Shown: positions 10,668 through 17,306 of the stretch, in pieces
Layout: every line of letters starts with the position of its first letter
Numbering within the stretch: the first letter of the stretch is position 1
Assembly: GCA_964471755.1 (NCBI GenBank)
Contig: CAYYJM010000048.1
Location: 1 to 30,186, forward strand
Direction: 5' to 3'
Origin: CAYYJM01 sp964471755
Lineage (GTDB): Bacteria; Planctomycetota; Planctomycetia; Gemmatales; Gemmataceae
Length of the DNA: 30,186 nt
Notes under the pieces: model-generated
What the model was told of the DNA's origin: nothing
The model's input: only the letters and a program-made list of their open reading frames with translations
The model's database searches: none
Made by a program: the position numbers and the translations under genes

Positions 10668-10945
10668 TCACGCAAACAGCAACCGTCCGCGCGGTGTCGG
10701 GATCGTACGGCCAAGTTCCCGGGCCGTCTCAATCCATTCCCGGATCACCACCTCGACGTTGGCGAGCGCTTCCTGGTAAGTCGCCCCGTCGGCGGCGCAT
10801 GCCAGGATCACGACCGGATGCCCGTCTGGCAGGTAAACGCTCCGGNNNNNNNNNNGGCGCAGCCTGCCAGTTCCGGCACCTCGGCGATGAATGCCTGATC
10901 GACCTGGCTCCAGTACAGGATGATCTCGTACTTGATGTCACCCAT
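10668..10945 (-). CDS. hicB: HicB-family antitoxin (interrupted by assembly gap)
   Basis: Found by translating both sides of the 10-N gap at 10846-10855. The start is ATG 10945, overlapping the hicA stop by 8 bp (ATGGGTGA). The first 30 residues begin M-G-D-I-K-Y-E-I-I-L-Y-W and end A-E-V-P-E-L-A-G-C-A, the classic HicB first strand-hairpin. After the gap the frame ends A-D-G-A-T-Y-Q-E-A-L-A-N-V-E, then E-W-I-E-T-A-R-E-L-G and P-R-G-R-L-L-F-A, again typical of HicB antitoxins. HicB binds and neutralises HicA and often represses the operon. Oddity: about 17 residues between the gap and A-D-G-A-T do not fit the usual family layout. This could be a misjoin, two half copies, or a real insertion. 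Confidence 0.8.
10846..10855. other. Assembly gap (10 N) inside hicB
   Basis: Ten N of arbitrary length splitting the hicB reading frame. The sequence on both sides carries a similar short string (coding strand ctggcaggctgcgcc before, ctggcatgcgccgcc after). An unresolved repeat or a misjoin is therefore possible. Confidence 0.98.
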
Positions 10946-11252
10946 TCTCGCCTCCTTCCAGGGTATCGGAGTCCGCGTTCGCTTCCGGAGTATCCTCCTC
11001 CGGCTCTCCCGCCAGGCCGTATGTCGTCAGTATGCCACGAACCTGCCTGACTTGATACGCCTTCGCCATGCCGTTGCGGGGTTGGAGGTTCAGAATCTCC
11101 ACGACGGCATCCCGGGCAAAGATGTGGTGATCGCCACGGATGCGTTCAGCAAAGCCCAGATGGAGCAGCACCGCACGAAGGTCATCGAAGCGAATGTTCG
11201 CATCAGCGTTGCCGCGGAGGATGCGTTCCAGCGCCTTTTTGACCTTGCTCAT
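10938..11252 (-). CDS. hicA: HicA-family mRNA interferase toxin
   Basis: 104 residues. The core matches HicA: F-D-D-L-R-x-V-L-x-x-L-G-F, then R-I-R-G-D-H-H-I-F-A-R (His42/His43, the second-half catalytic histidine region of the double-stranded-RNA-binding-like fold), then I-L-N-L-Q-P and A-K-A-Y-Q-V-R-Q-V-R. HicA toxins cut mRNA and tmRNA in the ribosome-rich cytoplasm until bound by HicB. The protein is longer than the usual 60-85 residues because of a Glu/Asp/Gly-rich tail after about residue 82. It precedes hicB with an 8-bp overlap, the standard toxin-first order. ATG 11252 has GGAGG 9 nt upstream. It lies 70 bp downstream of the PfkB kinase gene. Confidence 0.86.
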   Translation of the reverse strand: MSKVKKALERILRGNADANIRFDDLRAVLLHLGFAERIRGDHHIFARDAVVEILNLQPRNGMAKAYQVRQVRGILTTYGLAGEPEEDTPEANADSDTLEGGENG

Positions 11253-11322
11253 GGCTCCCGTCCTCCGCGGTTACCGATGCTCTCTCCTTTGTCCATCTGG
11301 AGACTCAATGACTCACCGTTGC

Positions 11323-12405
11323 TCAGCGCTGAATACGAGCCGAACCGCCCGCAGCGAAGGCTCGCACCTCCTCCAGGCTCGCCATCGTCGTGTCGCCCGG
11401 ATAGGTCGTCAGCAAGGCCCCGTGCGCCCAGCCGAGCTTGATCGCCTCCTCGATCGTCTCGCCGTTCAGCAGGCCGTAGAAGAATCCCGAGGCGAAGCCG
11501 TCGCCGCCGCCGACCCGGTCGTAGACCTCCAGTTCGCACGTCGGTGCCACGCGCGTATGCCCCTCGACCCAGGCGACCGCACCCCAACTGTGCCGGTTCG
11601 TCGAGTGGACCTCACGCAGCGTCGTCGCCACGATCTTGACCTTCGGGTGCTGCTCGATGACCTTGTCCATCATGGCGAAGAACGCCGTCGGGTCGAGCTT
11701 CGACGTGCGGGAAACCTCCGGGCCGGGGATGCCGAGCCCCTTCTGAAGGTCCTCCTCGTTGCCGACCAGGACATCGACATGATCGACGATGCGGCGGAGA
11801 ACTTCGAGCGAACGGCCCTCGCTGCCGGCCACCTTCCAGAGCTTGGCCCGGTAGTTGAGGTCGAACGACACGACCGCGCCGGCCGCCTTGGCCGCCTGCA
11901 TCCCTTCGAGGATCACCTCCGGCGTGGTCGGCGACAGGGCAGCGAAGATGCCGCCGGTGTGGAACCAGCGAATGCCGCCGGCGAAGATCTCCTTCCAGTT
12001 GAAGTCGCCCGGCTTGAGTCGGGCCCCGGCCTCGTTGGAGCGGTTGTAGAAGACGACCGGAGCGCGGACGCCGAGGCCGCGATCGCTGTAGACCGCGGCG
12101 ATGTTCGGCCCGGTCACACCGTCGTGGGCGAAGCGCTTGTAGAACGGCTGCACGCCCATGGCCCGGAGGCGCTCGGCGACCAGATCGCCGAGTGGGTAAT
12201 CGACCATCGCGGTGGCGATGCCGGTCTTCAGTCGGAAGCAGTCGGCCAGGTTGGCGGCGACGTTGAATTCGCCACCGCTGACATGGATCTGACAGTGATT
12301 CGCCTTCCGAAATGGAACCTTGCCCGGATCGAGGCGGTGAACCAGCGCACCCAGAGATACGAAGTCGAGGGCCCCGTGGGCCGGGATGTTCAGGCTATGT
12401 TCCAT
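11323..12405 (-). CDS. PfkB-family sugar kinase, probably 2-keto-3-deoxygluconate kinase
   Basis: 360 residues. The ribokinase/PfkB fold is shown by G-G-E-F-N-V-A-A-N-L-A (44-54), F-D-L-N-Y-R (181-186) and the C-terminal signature D-R-V-G-G-G-D-G-F (296-304), whose Asp302 is the catalytic base and whose glycines form the anion hole. The F-D-x-N-Y-R motif and overall pattern are typical of 2-dehydro-3-deoxygluconokinases, which phosphorylate KDG with ATP to KDPG in uronate breakdown. Substrate is inferred from family resemblance; other sugar acids or sugars are possible. ATG 12405 is preceded by a GAGAGAGA-like site. It is about 140 bp downstream of the HEPN gene and 70 bp upstream of hicA, all on the same strand. 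No KDPG aldolase gene is nearby. Confidence 0.92.
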   Translation of the reverse strand: MEHSLNIPAHGALDFVSLGALVHRLDPGKVPFRKANHCQIHVSGGEFNVAANLADCFRLKTGIATAMVDYPLGDLVAERLRAMGVQPFYKRFAHDGVTGPNIAAVYSDRGLGVRAPVVFYNRSNEAGARLKPGDFNWKEIFAGGIRWFHTGGIFAALSPTTPEVILEGMQAAKAAGAVVSFDLNYRAKLWKVAGSEGRSLEVLRRIVDHVDVLVGNEEDLQKGLGIPGPEVSRTSKLDPTAFFAMMDKVIEQHPKVKIVATTLREVHSTNRHSWGAVAWVEGHTRVAPTCELEVYDRVGGGDGFASGFFYGLLNGETIEEAIKLGWAHGALLTTYPGDTTMASLEEVRAFAAGGSARIQR

Positions 12406-12542
12406 GATTCTCTCTCGGAAGAATGTCTCGCGGGGCCCGGCTCACAGCGGCTGTTCAAGGAGCCTCTCCCCCTGTTCTTGTACGGAAATCGGTTGGGGCG
12501 AAAAGATACGGGATCGGACCGTCGTTGCCGTCCCCCTCGCTG

Positions 12543-12980
12543 TTACGGTTGCCAGGTGACGTCGTGGAGTACGTCCCGATCGTAGTCGATCATGGCGGTC
12601 ATGATTCGGGTACGCGATGGCTCCTGTCTCGCCAGGTCAAGGGCATGGAGGATTCGTTCGGCGAGCCTGACGGCCGCGGTCGCCTGGGCTTGCGTCATCG
12701 GCGGGGCCTCGTCGTAGTCCGCCCGGTTCCGCAACCGCCGCAGCGTTTCCAGGTCACGGCCCGTCTGTTCTATTGTCGGCTCGCCGCAGTTGCTGAGGCG
12801 GAACACAAGGTACTGGTGAGCCCGGTCCGCCCGCGGCACGACAAACCCCGGGTGGGAGAACAGGTGCCGGGCAACGTGGAAGGTTGCGTAGTAGGCCCGG
12901 CTGACGGCGGTACGCCATTCGGCCTCGATCGCCCCTGTGGCCAGACGGAGGCCCAGTCCCAGGAAGTCGCGCCAGTTCAT
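12543..12980 (-). CDS. HEPN-domain protein (UPF0332-like)
   Basis: 145 residues from ATG 12980. The start is chosen because it overlaps the TGA of the preceding gene as ATGA; the frame stays open further upstream, but that stretch lies inside the neighbour. Helical protein with A-V-S-R-A-Y-Y-A-T-F-H-V-A-R near residue 30 and L-R-R-L-R-N-R-A-D-Y-D near residue 100, the two signature helices of HEPN proteins. The R-N-R-A-D-Y-D form has Tyr where active RNase HEPN toxins commonly carry His (R-x4-6-H), so RNase activity cannot be assumed. HEPN proteins are often toxins paired with a nucleotidyltransferase antitoxin; here the partner is a different small protein. No membrane segment is seen. Confidence 0.77.
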   Translation of the reverse strand: MNWRDFLGLGLRLATGAIEAEWRTAVSRAYYATFHVARHLFSHPGFVVPRADRAHQYLVFRLSNCGEPTIEQTGRDLETLRRLRNRADYDEAPPMTQAQATAAVRLAERILHALDLARQEPSRTRIMTAMIDYDRDVLHDVTWQP

Positions 12981-13291
12981 CGCCAGCCCAGCACGAAATA
13001 GACGGCAAGGCGAGACGGGCAAACATGAGGAACGCCCGCCGACCAGGCCCGTTGCCCGGCGAGTAATGCCTCGGTCGTCAGTCTGCCCGCCTCGACGTCG
13101 AGAGCGATGTAGCGGTGCGTCTCGTCCTCGCCGTCCTGGGCAAGGGCCACGTACAACGTGGACGAGGGGAAGGCACGACGGGCCACATCGATGACTGCCC
13201 CTAGATGGTCGCCGAGTCCCATGTCGTCAGCAAAATCCCGAACCTCGGGCGGGACGGTTGGCAAGGGTATGGTAGCCGTGATGTTGTTCAT
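12977..13291 (-). CDS. Small protein coupled to the HEPN gene, function unknown
   Basis: 104 residues from ATG 13291, which has GGAGG exactly 5 nt upstream; longer in-frame extensions up to 13558 lack such a site. The sequence contains P-P-E-V-R-D-F-A-D-D-M-G-L-G, then D-V-A-R-R-A-F-P-S-S, and ends with L-L-A-G-Q-R-A-W and C-P-S-R-L-A-V-Y-F-V-L-G-W-R. It looks like a compact alpha/beta cytoplasmic protein. The nucleotidyltransferase motif (G-S-x-A-x-G with paired Asp) that normally accompanies HEPN partners is absent. The ATGA overlap with the HEPN gene implies translational coupling and a joint role, possibly as antitoxin. I do not recognise a named family with confidence. Confidence 0.78.
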   Translation of the reverse strand: MNNITATIPLPTVPPEVRDFADDMGLGDHLGAVIDVARRAFPSSTLYVALAQDGEDETHRYIALDVEAGRLTTEALLAGQRAWSAGVPHVCPSRLAVYFVLGWR

Positions 13292-13547
13292 TTTTGCCTC
13301 CGGGGGTTGGTATAATGCCGTCGTGGTCGAGCTAGCCGACCGGCTCATTGGCGGTCTTGCCTTGCAGTTTCTTGACCGTCCGTCCTTCGCTGTCTTTCCA
13401 CTCCCCATCTGTTCCACAGCACTACACTCGGTTTCTATCCGTCTGTCAAGCTCCGACGGACTCCCCACCGGCGGACGTGAAATCCTGAGGTCCGTAGCAT
13501 GATCTCGGCAGGATCCAACTGCGTCCTCGTTGTTTGCGGAGATCGCG

Positions 13548-14726
13548 ATGACCGACATTCACGGCACCTGCGACGAGCGCTTCGCCGGCGTGCGCGAGGC
13601 ATTCGCCCAGAATTTCACCGAACGCGGCGAGATCGGCGCATCGGTCTGCGTCACCGTCGACGGCCGAACCGTCGTCGATCTCTGGGGCGGCTTCGCAGCG
13701 CGCCGGCCTGATACACCCTGGCAGCGCGACACCATCGGCGTCGTCTGGTCCTGCACCAAGGGGGCCGTCGCTCGCTGTGCCCATCTGCTCGTCGAGCGGG
13801 ATCTGCTCGATCTCGACGCCCCGGTGACGCGCTACTGGCCCGAGTATGGCCAGGCCGGCAAAGAGATGACCACGGTGCGTCATCTGCTCAACCACCAGGC
13901 CGGTCTGCCGGTCCTCCGGACGCCGATCCGCATCGGTGGCGTCTACGACTGGGACTATTATGTCGGCCTGCTCGCGGCCGAGGCTCCGTGGTGGGAGCCG
14001 GGCACGCGCCAGGGCTACCACGCCCCGACCTTTGGCCACCTCGTCGGCGAGGTCATCCGCCGGGTCACCGGCCAGCGCGTCGATGCCTTCTTCCGCGACG
14101 AGATCGCCGGGCCGCTCGGCCTCGACTTCCACCTCGGCGGCCTGCCCGAGCGCGAGGAGACCCGCATCGCCCCGACGATCAAGCCCGACCCGGTGCCGCG
14201 TGGTTCGACGCCGTGGAAGTTCCTCAGCGTCGGCCTGGCCGATGCGAGCAGCATCCAGGGCACCATGATCCACAACACGGGCCGGAAGGTCGGCGACGCC
14301 GACAGTCGCGAGGCCCATGCCGCGTGTCTGCCGAGTTCCGGCGGCATCACCAACGCCCGCGGCCTGGCCGGGATGTACACGCCGCTCGCCCTCGATGCCC
14401 GCTCGCTGGAGCGATTCGGCTCGCCGACAACGCGAGCCGACGTGGACGCGACTCTGCTCGTGGGCATGGCCTTCGCCCTGGGCTTCATGAAGGGCTGCGA
14501 CAACCGTACTCGGCCGGAGGGCGAGCGCGACAGTCTGCGGCTCCCGGCGACGGCCTTCGGTCATGCCGGCATGGGCGGCTCGCTCGGGTTCGCCGATCCG
14601 GCAGCCCGGCTGGCGTTCGGTTACACGATGAACAAGCAGGGCCAGGGTGTCCTGCTCAACGCGCGGGGGCAGTCGCTGGTCGATGCTGTCTACAAGGCTC
14701 TCGGCGGCACGCCGGCGGGTGCATGA
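13548..14726 (+). CDS. Serine hydrolase of the beta-lactamase/EstB type
   Basis: 392 residues from ATG 13548, which has GGAG about 7 nt upstream; the TTG at 13530 is an unlikely alternative. Class C beta-lactamase-like fold: nucleophile motif S-C-T-K (Ser68 to Lys71), second motif Y-H-A (Tyr157, in place of Y-x-N), and H-A-G (His339-Gly341) in the third position. L-L-N-H-Q-A-G-L-P (114-122) is the usual loop of this family. No signal peptide is apparent, so it is probably cytoplasmic. Members include esterases, D-amino-acid peptidases and LACTB-like enzymes; the substrate cannot be read from sequence. Its TGA overlaps the ATG of the downstream kinase gene, so the two are translationally coupled. 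Confidence 0.92.
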   Translation: MTDIHGTCDERFAGVREAFAQNFTERGEIGASVCVTVDGRTVVDLWGGFAARRPDTPWQRDTIGVVWSCTKGAVARCAHLLVERDLLDLDAPVTRYWPEYGQAGKEMTTVRHLLNHQAGLPVLRTPIRIGGVYDWDYYVGLLAAEAPWWEPGTRQGYHAPTFGHLVGEVIRRVTGQRVDAFFRDEIAGPLGLDFHLGGLPEREETRIAPTIKPDPVPRGSTPWKFLSVGLADASSIQGTMIHNTGRKVGDADSREAHAACLPSSGGITNARGLAGMYTPLALDARSLERFGSPTTRADVDATLLVGMAFALGFMKGCDNRTRPEGERDSLRLPATAFGHAGMGGSLGFADPAARLAFGYTMNKQGQGVLLNARGQSLVDAVYKALGGTPAGA

Positions 14727-17287
14727 CGCCGGCCATCGCCCCGTCCACGGAGACGACGGTGTCCGAACTCCTCCTGGGAGAATACGAGGTGGAACGCCCC
14801 CTGGGTGCTGGCGGCATGGGGCACGTCGTCCTCGTTCGCAGTCGCTCGACCGGTCAGCGCTTCGCCGTCAAGCGGGCTCATCCGCACGGTCCCGACGCCC
14901 GGCCACGTCTGCTCACGGAACTCCAGACCTGGATCGATCTGCCCGAGTTTCCCCACCTCGTCGCCTGTCGATTCTTCCGCACCATCGGCGACGCCATCGC
15001 CATCTTCGCCGAGTACGTCGCTGGCGGCTCCCTCGCCGACGCCCTGGCCGACGGTCGTCTCACCGAACTGCCCCGCATCCTCGATATCGCCATCCAGCTG
15101 GCCCGGGGTCTGCACGCCGCCCATCGGCTCGGCGTCGTTCATCAGGACGTGAAGCCGGGCAACGTCCTGCTCACGCTCGACGGCATCGTCAAGGTCGGCG
15201 ATTTCGGCCTCGCCCGTGCCGCTCTCGGCAGCGGCGCTCGCTTCGGCGGCACTCTGACACGCGGCTACTGCTCTCCGGAACAGGCCGAACTGGCGGCCCG
15301 CACCGACCCCGGTGACGGCCGGCTGACACCTGCCTCGGATCAGTGGTCCTGGGGTGTCACCGTCCTGGAACTGTTCACCGGCACGCCGCCCTGCCGCTAC
15401 GGCGGTCAACTGGCCGCGTCGGTCCTGGAGAGCTTCCTCGCTCAGGGGGGACAGGAACCGCCGCAGCCGGCGATGCCGACTCTGGTCGCCGAGGTTCTGC
15501 GAAAGTGCTTCCAGCGCCGCCCGGACGACCGCTGGCCGTCGCTCGATGCCGCCGCCGACATCCTGGCCATCGCCTACCAGTTCGCCACCGGAACGCCCTA
15601 TCCGCGAGCGAAACCCGACTGGCCGACCCGGCCCGGCAGCGGCGAACGCTCGCGCCGCACCCTCGCCGGCGACCCCTGGGACGACCCGCTCGACTGGCTC
15701 CGACGTGTTCTCGTCGCCGCTGGCGAAGACCCCTCCGGTGCGGCCGCCTTCGTCACGCCAGCGACCGGCTCACGGCGTGCGCGGGCCGTCGCCGACCTGG
15801 TCCCCTTCGAGGTGGCCCATCAGAGACTGACGCATCTGTGCCAGCGCGATCGTCCGGATCTTGAACCACTCCTTGCCGAGTTGTGTCTCGCGCGGGCCGT
15901 CGTCCACTGGGCGGCCGAGGACGTGCCCGGCACCGCCGGCCTGGCCGAGCAGGCTGCCGGCCTGCTCGCTCCGCGCGTTGCCTCCGGAGCGGCCGACCTC
16001 GCTCCCCTGCTGATCGAGGCGTATCTGCGCGGTGCCGCCTGCGCTCGTCTCCAGGGCCGACTCGCCGACGCGCTCGATCTCGCTGGCCGGGCCATCGCCG
16101 TGTGCGAAGGCCAGGGCACGCCGCCGGCCCAGCGGCTCGGCACGTCCTACCTGCGAGCCTGCGCCAGCCGGGCGCGGACCTTCTTCGCCCGGGAGGATTA
16201 TCCGGCCGCACTGGCCGACCTGGAACGCGGCCGGATCATGGGCGAGGCCCTGCTGCAAGCGGGCCGAACCGATCTGGAGCCGGAGTTGGTCGAACTGGAC
16301 CTCCAGACGGCCCGGGCTCTGAAGGACTCCGGCGAACCGGTCGCCGCCACCGCCTGGCTCGACCGGGCGCTCCCGCGTCTGGAGCGTCTCGCCCTGGAGG
16401 CCGGCGACGCGCCGCTGCTCGATCAACTGGCCTCGGCGTATCTGACGCGCGCTCGCCTCCTGTCGCTGCGCGATGACCTTCCGGCCGCTGCTCGGGATGG
16501 CGACCGCGCCCTGACCCTCTGGCGCGACCTGGCCGCGCGGGAGGATCGCCCCGAGTTGGCCGGCGATCTGGCCGAGGCCCTGCTCCTGCAAGCGAACGTC
16601 CTGACCCGTCAGGACCGTGGGCCCGACGCCCTGCCGCTCTACGAGCAGGCCGTGACGATCCTGGAGCGATTCGTCGGCCCTCTCGGCCGGACGGAGTATC
16701 TGCCGCGCCTTGCTCATGTCTGTCTGAACCATGCCATCGCCCTGCGCGTGATCGGCGATCACGCCGCCGCCTTCAGTCGAAGCGAGCGGGCTCTCGCCAT
16801 CCTGGAGCCCCTCGCTGGCGAGCGGCCCGACCTGGCCAGCGATCTGGCCTGGGCGCATGGCGTCCATGCTCGCGGTCAACTCGCCCTTGGCCAGGCTGAA
16901 CCGGCCCTGGCCTCCTGGCGAATCGCAGTGGTTCTCTACGAGCAGCTCGTGCAGGTCGGTGGCCGCTGGGATTTGCTGCCCTCGCTGCTCCGCGCTCAGG
17001 GGAATGAGGCGCACGTCCTGGCTCAGACCGGCCGAATCGGAGCCGCCCTGGAACGTCTGGATCAGTCCCTCCGATGTGGCGAGGCTCTGGCGAATCTGCG
17101 GGAGACGCCCGATCTCGTCCTTGAACTGGCGGCGATGCGGATCGACCATGCCGAACTGCTGATCGCTGACGGTCAGATGTCACAGGCCCAGGCTCGCCTG
17201 TGCGAAGTGATGCTTCGCCTCGAACACGAATCGGAGGCCGAGGCCCTGCGGCAGAGGGCGCTCGACCTCCTCGGCAAACTCTGGTGA
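14723..17287 (+). CDS. Ser/Thr protein kinase with C-terminal TPR-like repeats
   Basis: 854 residues from ATG 14723, which overlaps the previous stop as ATGA. Hanks-type kinase at about residues 20-290: glycine loop L-G-A-G-G-M-G-H-V (27-35), Lys50 in A-V-K-R, catalytic loop H-Q-D-V-K-P-G-N (His140, Asp142), D-F-G at 160-162, and C-S-P-E-Q in the APE position. HRD is replaced by H-Q-D, making this a non-RD kinase that may not need activation-loop phosphorylation. Lys, Asp, Asn and DFG are kept, so catalysis is plausible. The remaining roughly 560 residues are Leu/Ala-rich helical hairpins with TPR character (repeated A-L-x-x-x-x-x-A-L-x-x-x-E). No transmembrane segment is evident, unlike PASTA-type kinases. 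Partner proteins are unknown. Confidence 0.93.
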   Translation: MTPAIAPSTETTVSELLLGEYEVERPLGAGGMGHVVLVRSRSTGQRFAVKRAHPHGPDARPRLLTELQTWIDLPEFPHLVACRFFRTIGDAIAIFAEYVAGGSLADALADGRLTELPRILDIAIQLARGLHAAHRLGVVHQDVKPGNVLLTLDGIVKVGDFGLARAALGSGARFGGTLTRGYCSPEQAELAARTDPGDGRLTPASDQWSWGVTVLELFTGTPPCRYGGQLAASVLESFLAQGGQEPPQPAMPTLVAEVLRKCFQRRPDDRWPSLDAAADILAIAYQFATGTPYPRAKPDWPTRPGSGERSRRTLAGDPWDDPLDWLRRVLVAAGEDPSGAAAFVTPATGSRRARAVADLVPFEVAHQRLTHLCQRDRPDLEPLLAELCLARAVVHWAAEDVPGTAGLAEQAAGLLAPRVASGAADLAPLLIEAYLRGAACARLQGRLADALDLAGRAIAVCEGQGTPPAQRLGTSYLRACASRARTFFAREDYPAALADLERGRIMGEALLQAGRTDLEPELVELDLQTARALKDSGEPVAATAWLDRALPRLERLALEAGDAPLLDQLASAYLTRARLLSLRDDLPAAARDGDRALTLWRDLAAREDRPELAGDLAEALLLQANVLTRQDRGPDALPLYEQAVTILERFVGPLGRTEYLPRLAHVCLNHAIALRVIGDHAAAFSRSERALAILEPLAGERPDLASDLAWAHGVHARGQLALGQAEPALASWRIAVVLYEQLVQVGGRWDLLPSLLRAQGNEAHVLAQTGRIGAALERLDQSLRCGEALANLRETPDLVLELAAMRIDHAELLIADGQMSQAQARLCEVMLRLEHESEAEALRQRALDLLGKLW

Positions 17288-17306
17288 AGTCCGCCCCGAG
17301 CGTCTC

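Noticed and set aside
12981..13022. Longer start for the HEPN protein
   Set aside because: The extra 14 residues would overlap the coupled upstream gene by about 45 bp; ATG 12980 gives the normal ATGA overlap.
13311..13316. Perfect TATAAT hexamer on the plus strand
   Set aside because: No matching -35 box at 16-18 bp and more than 230 bp from the serine hydrolase start; likely chance.
13292..13558. N-terminal extension of the HEPN partner to 193 residues
   Set aside because: The internal ATG 13291 has a perfectly placed GGAGG, while the extension is Ser/Arg-rich, lacks a ribosome site and covers intergenic DNA.
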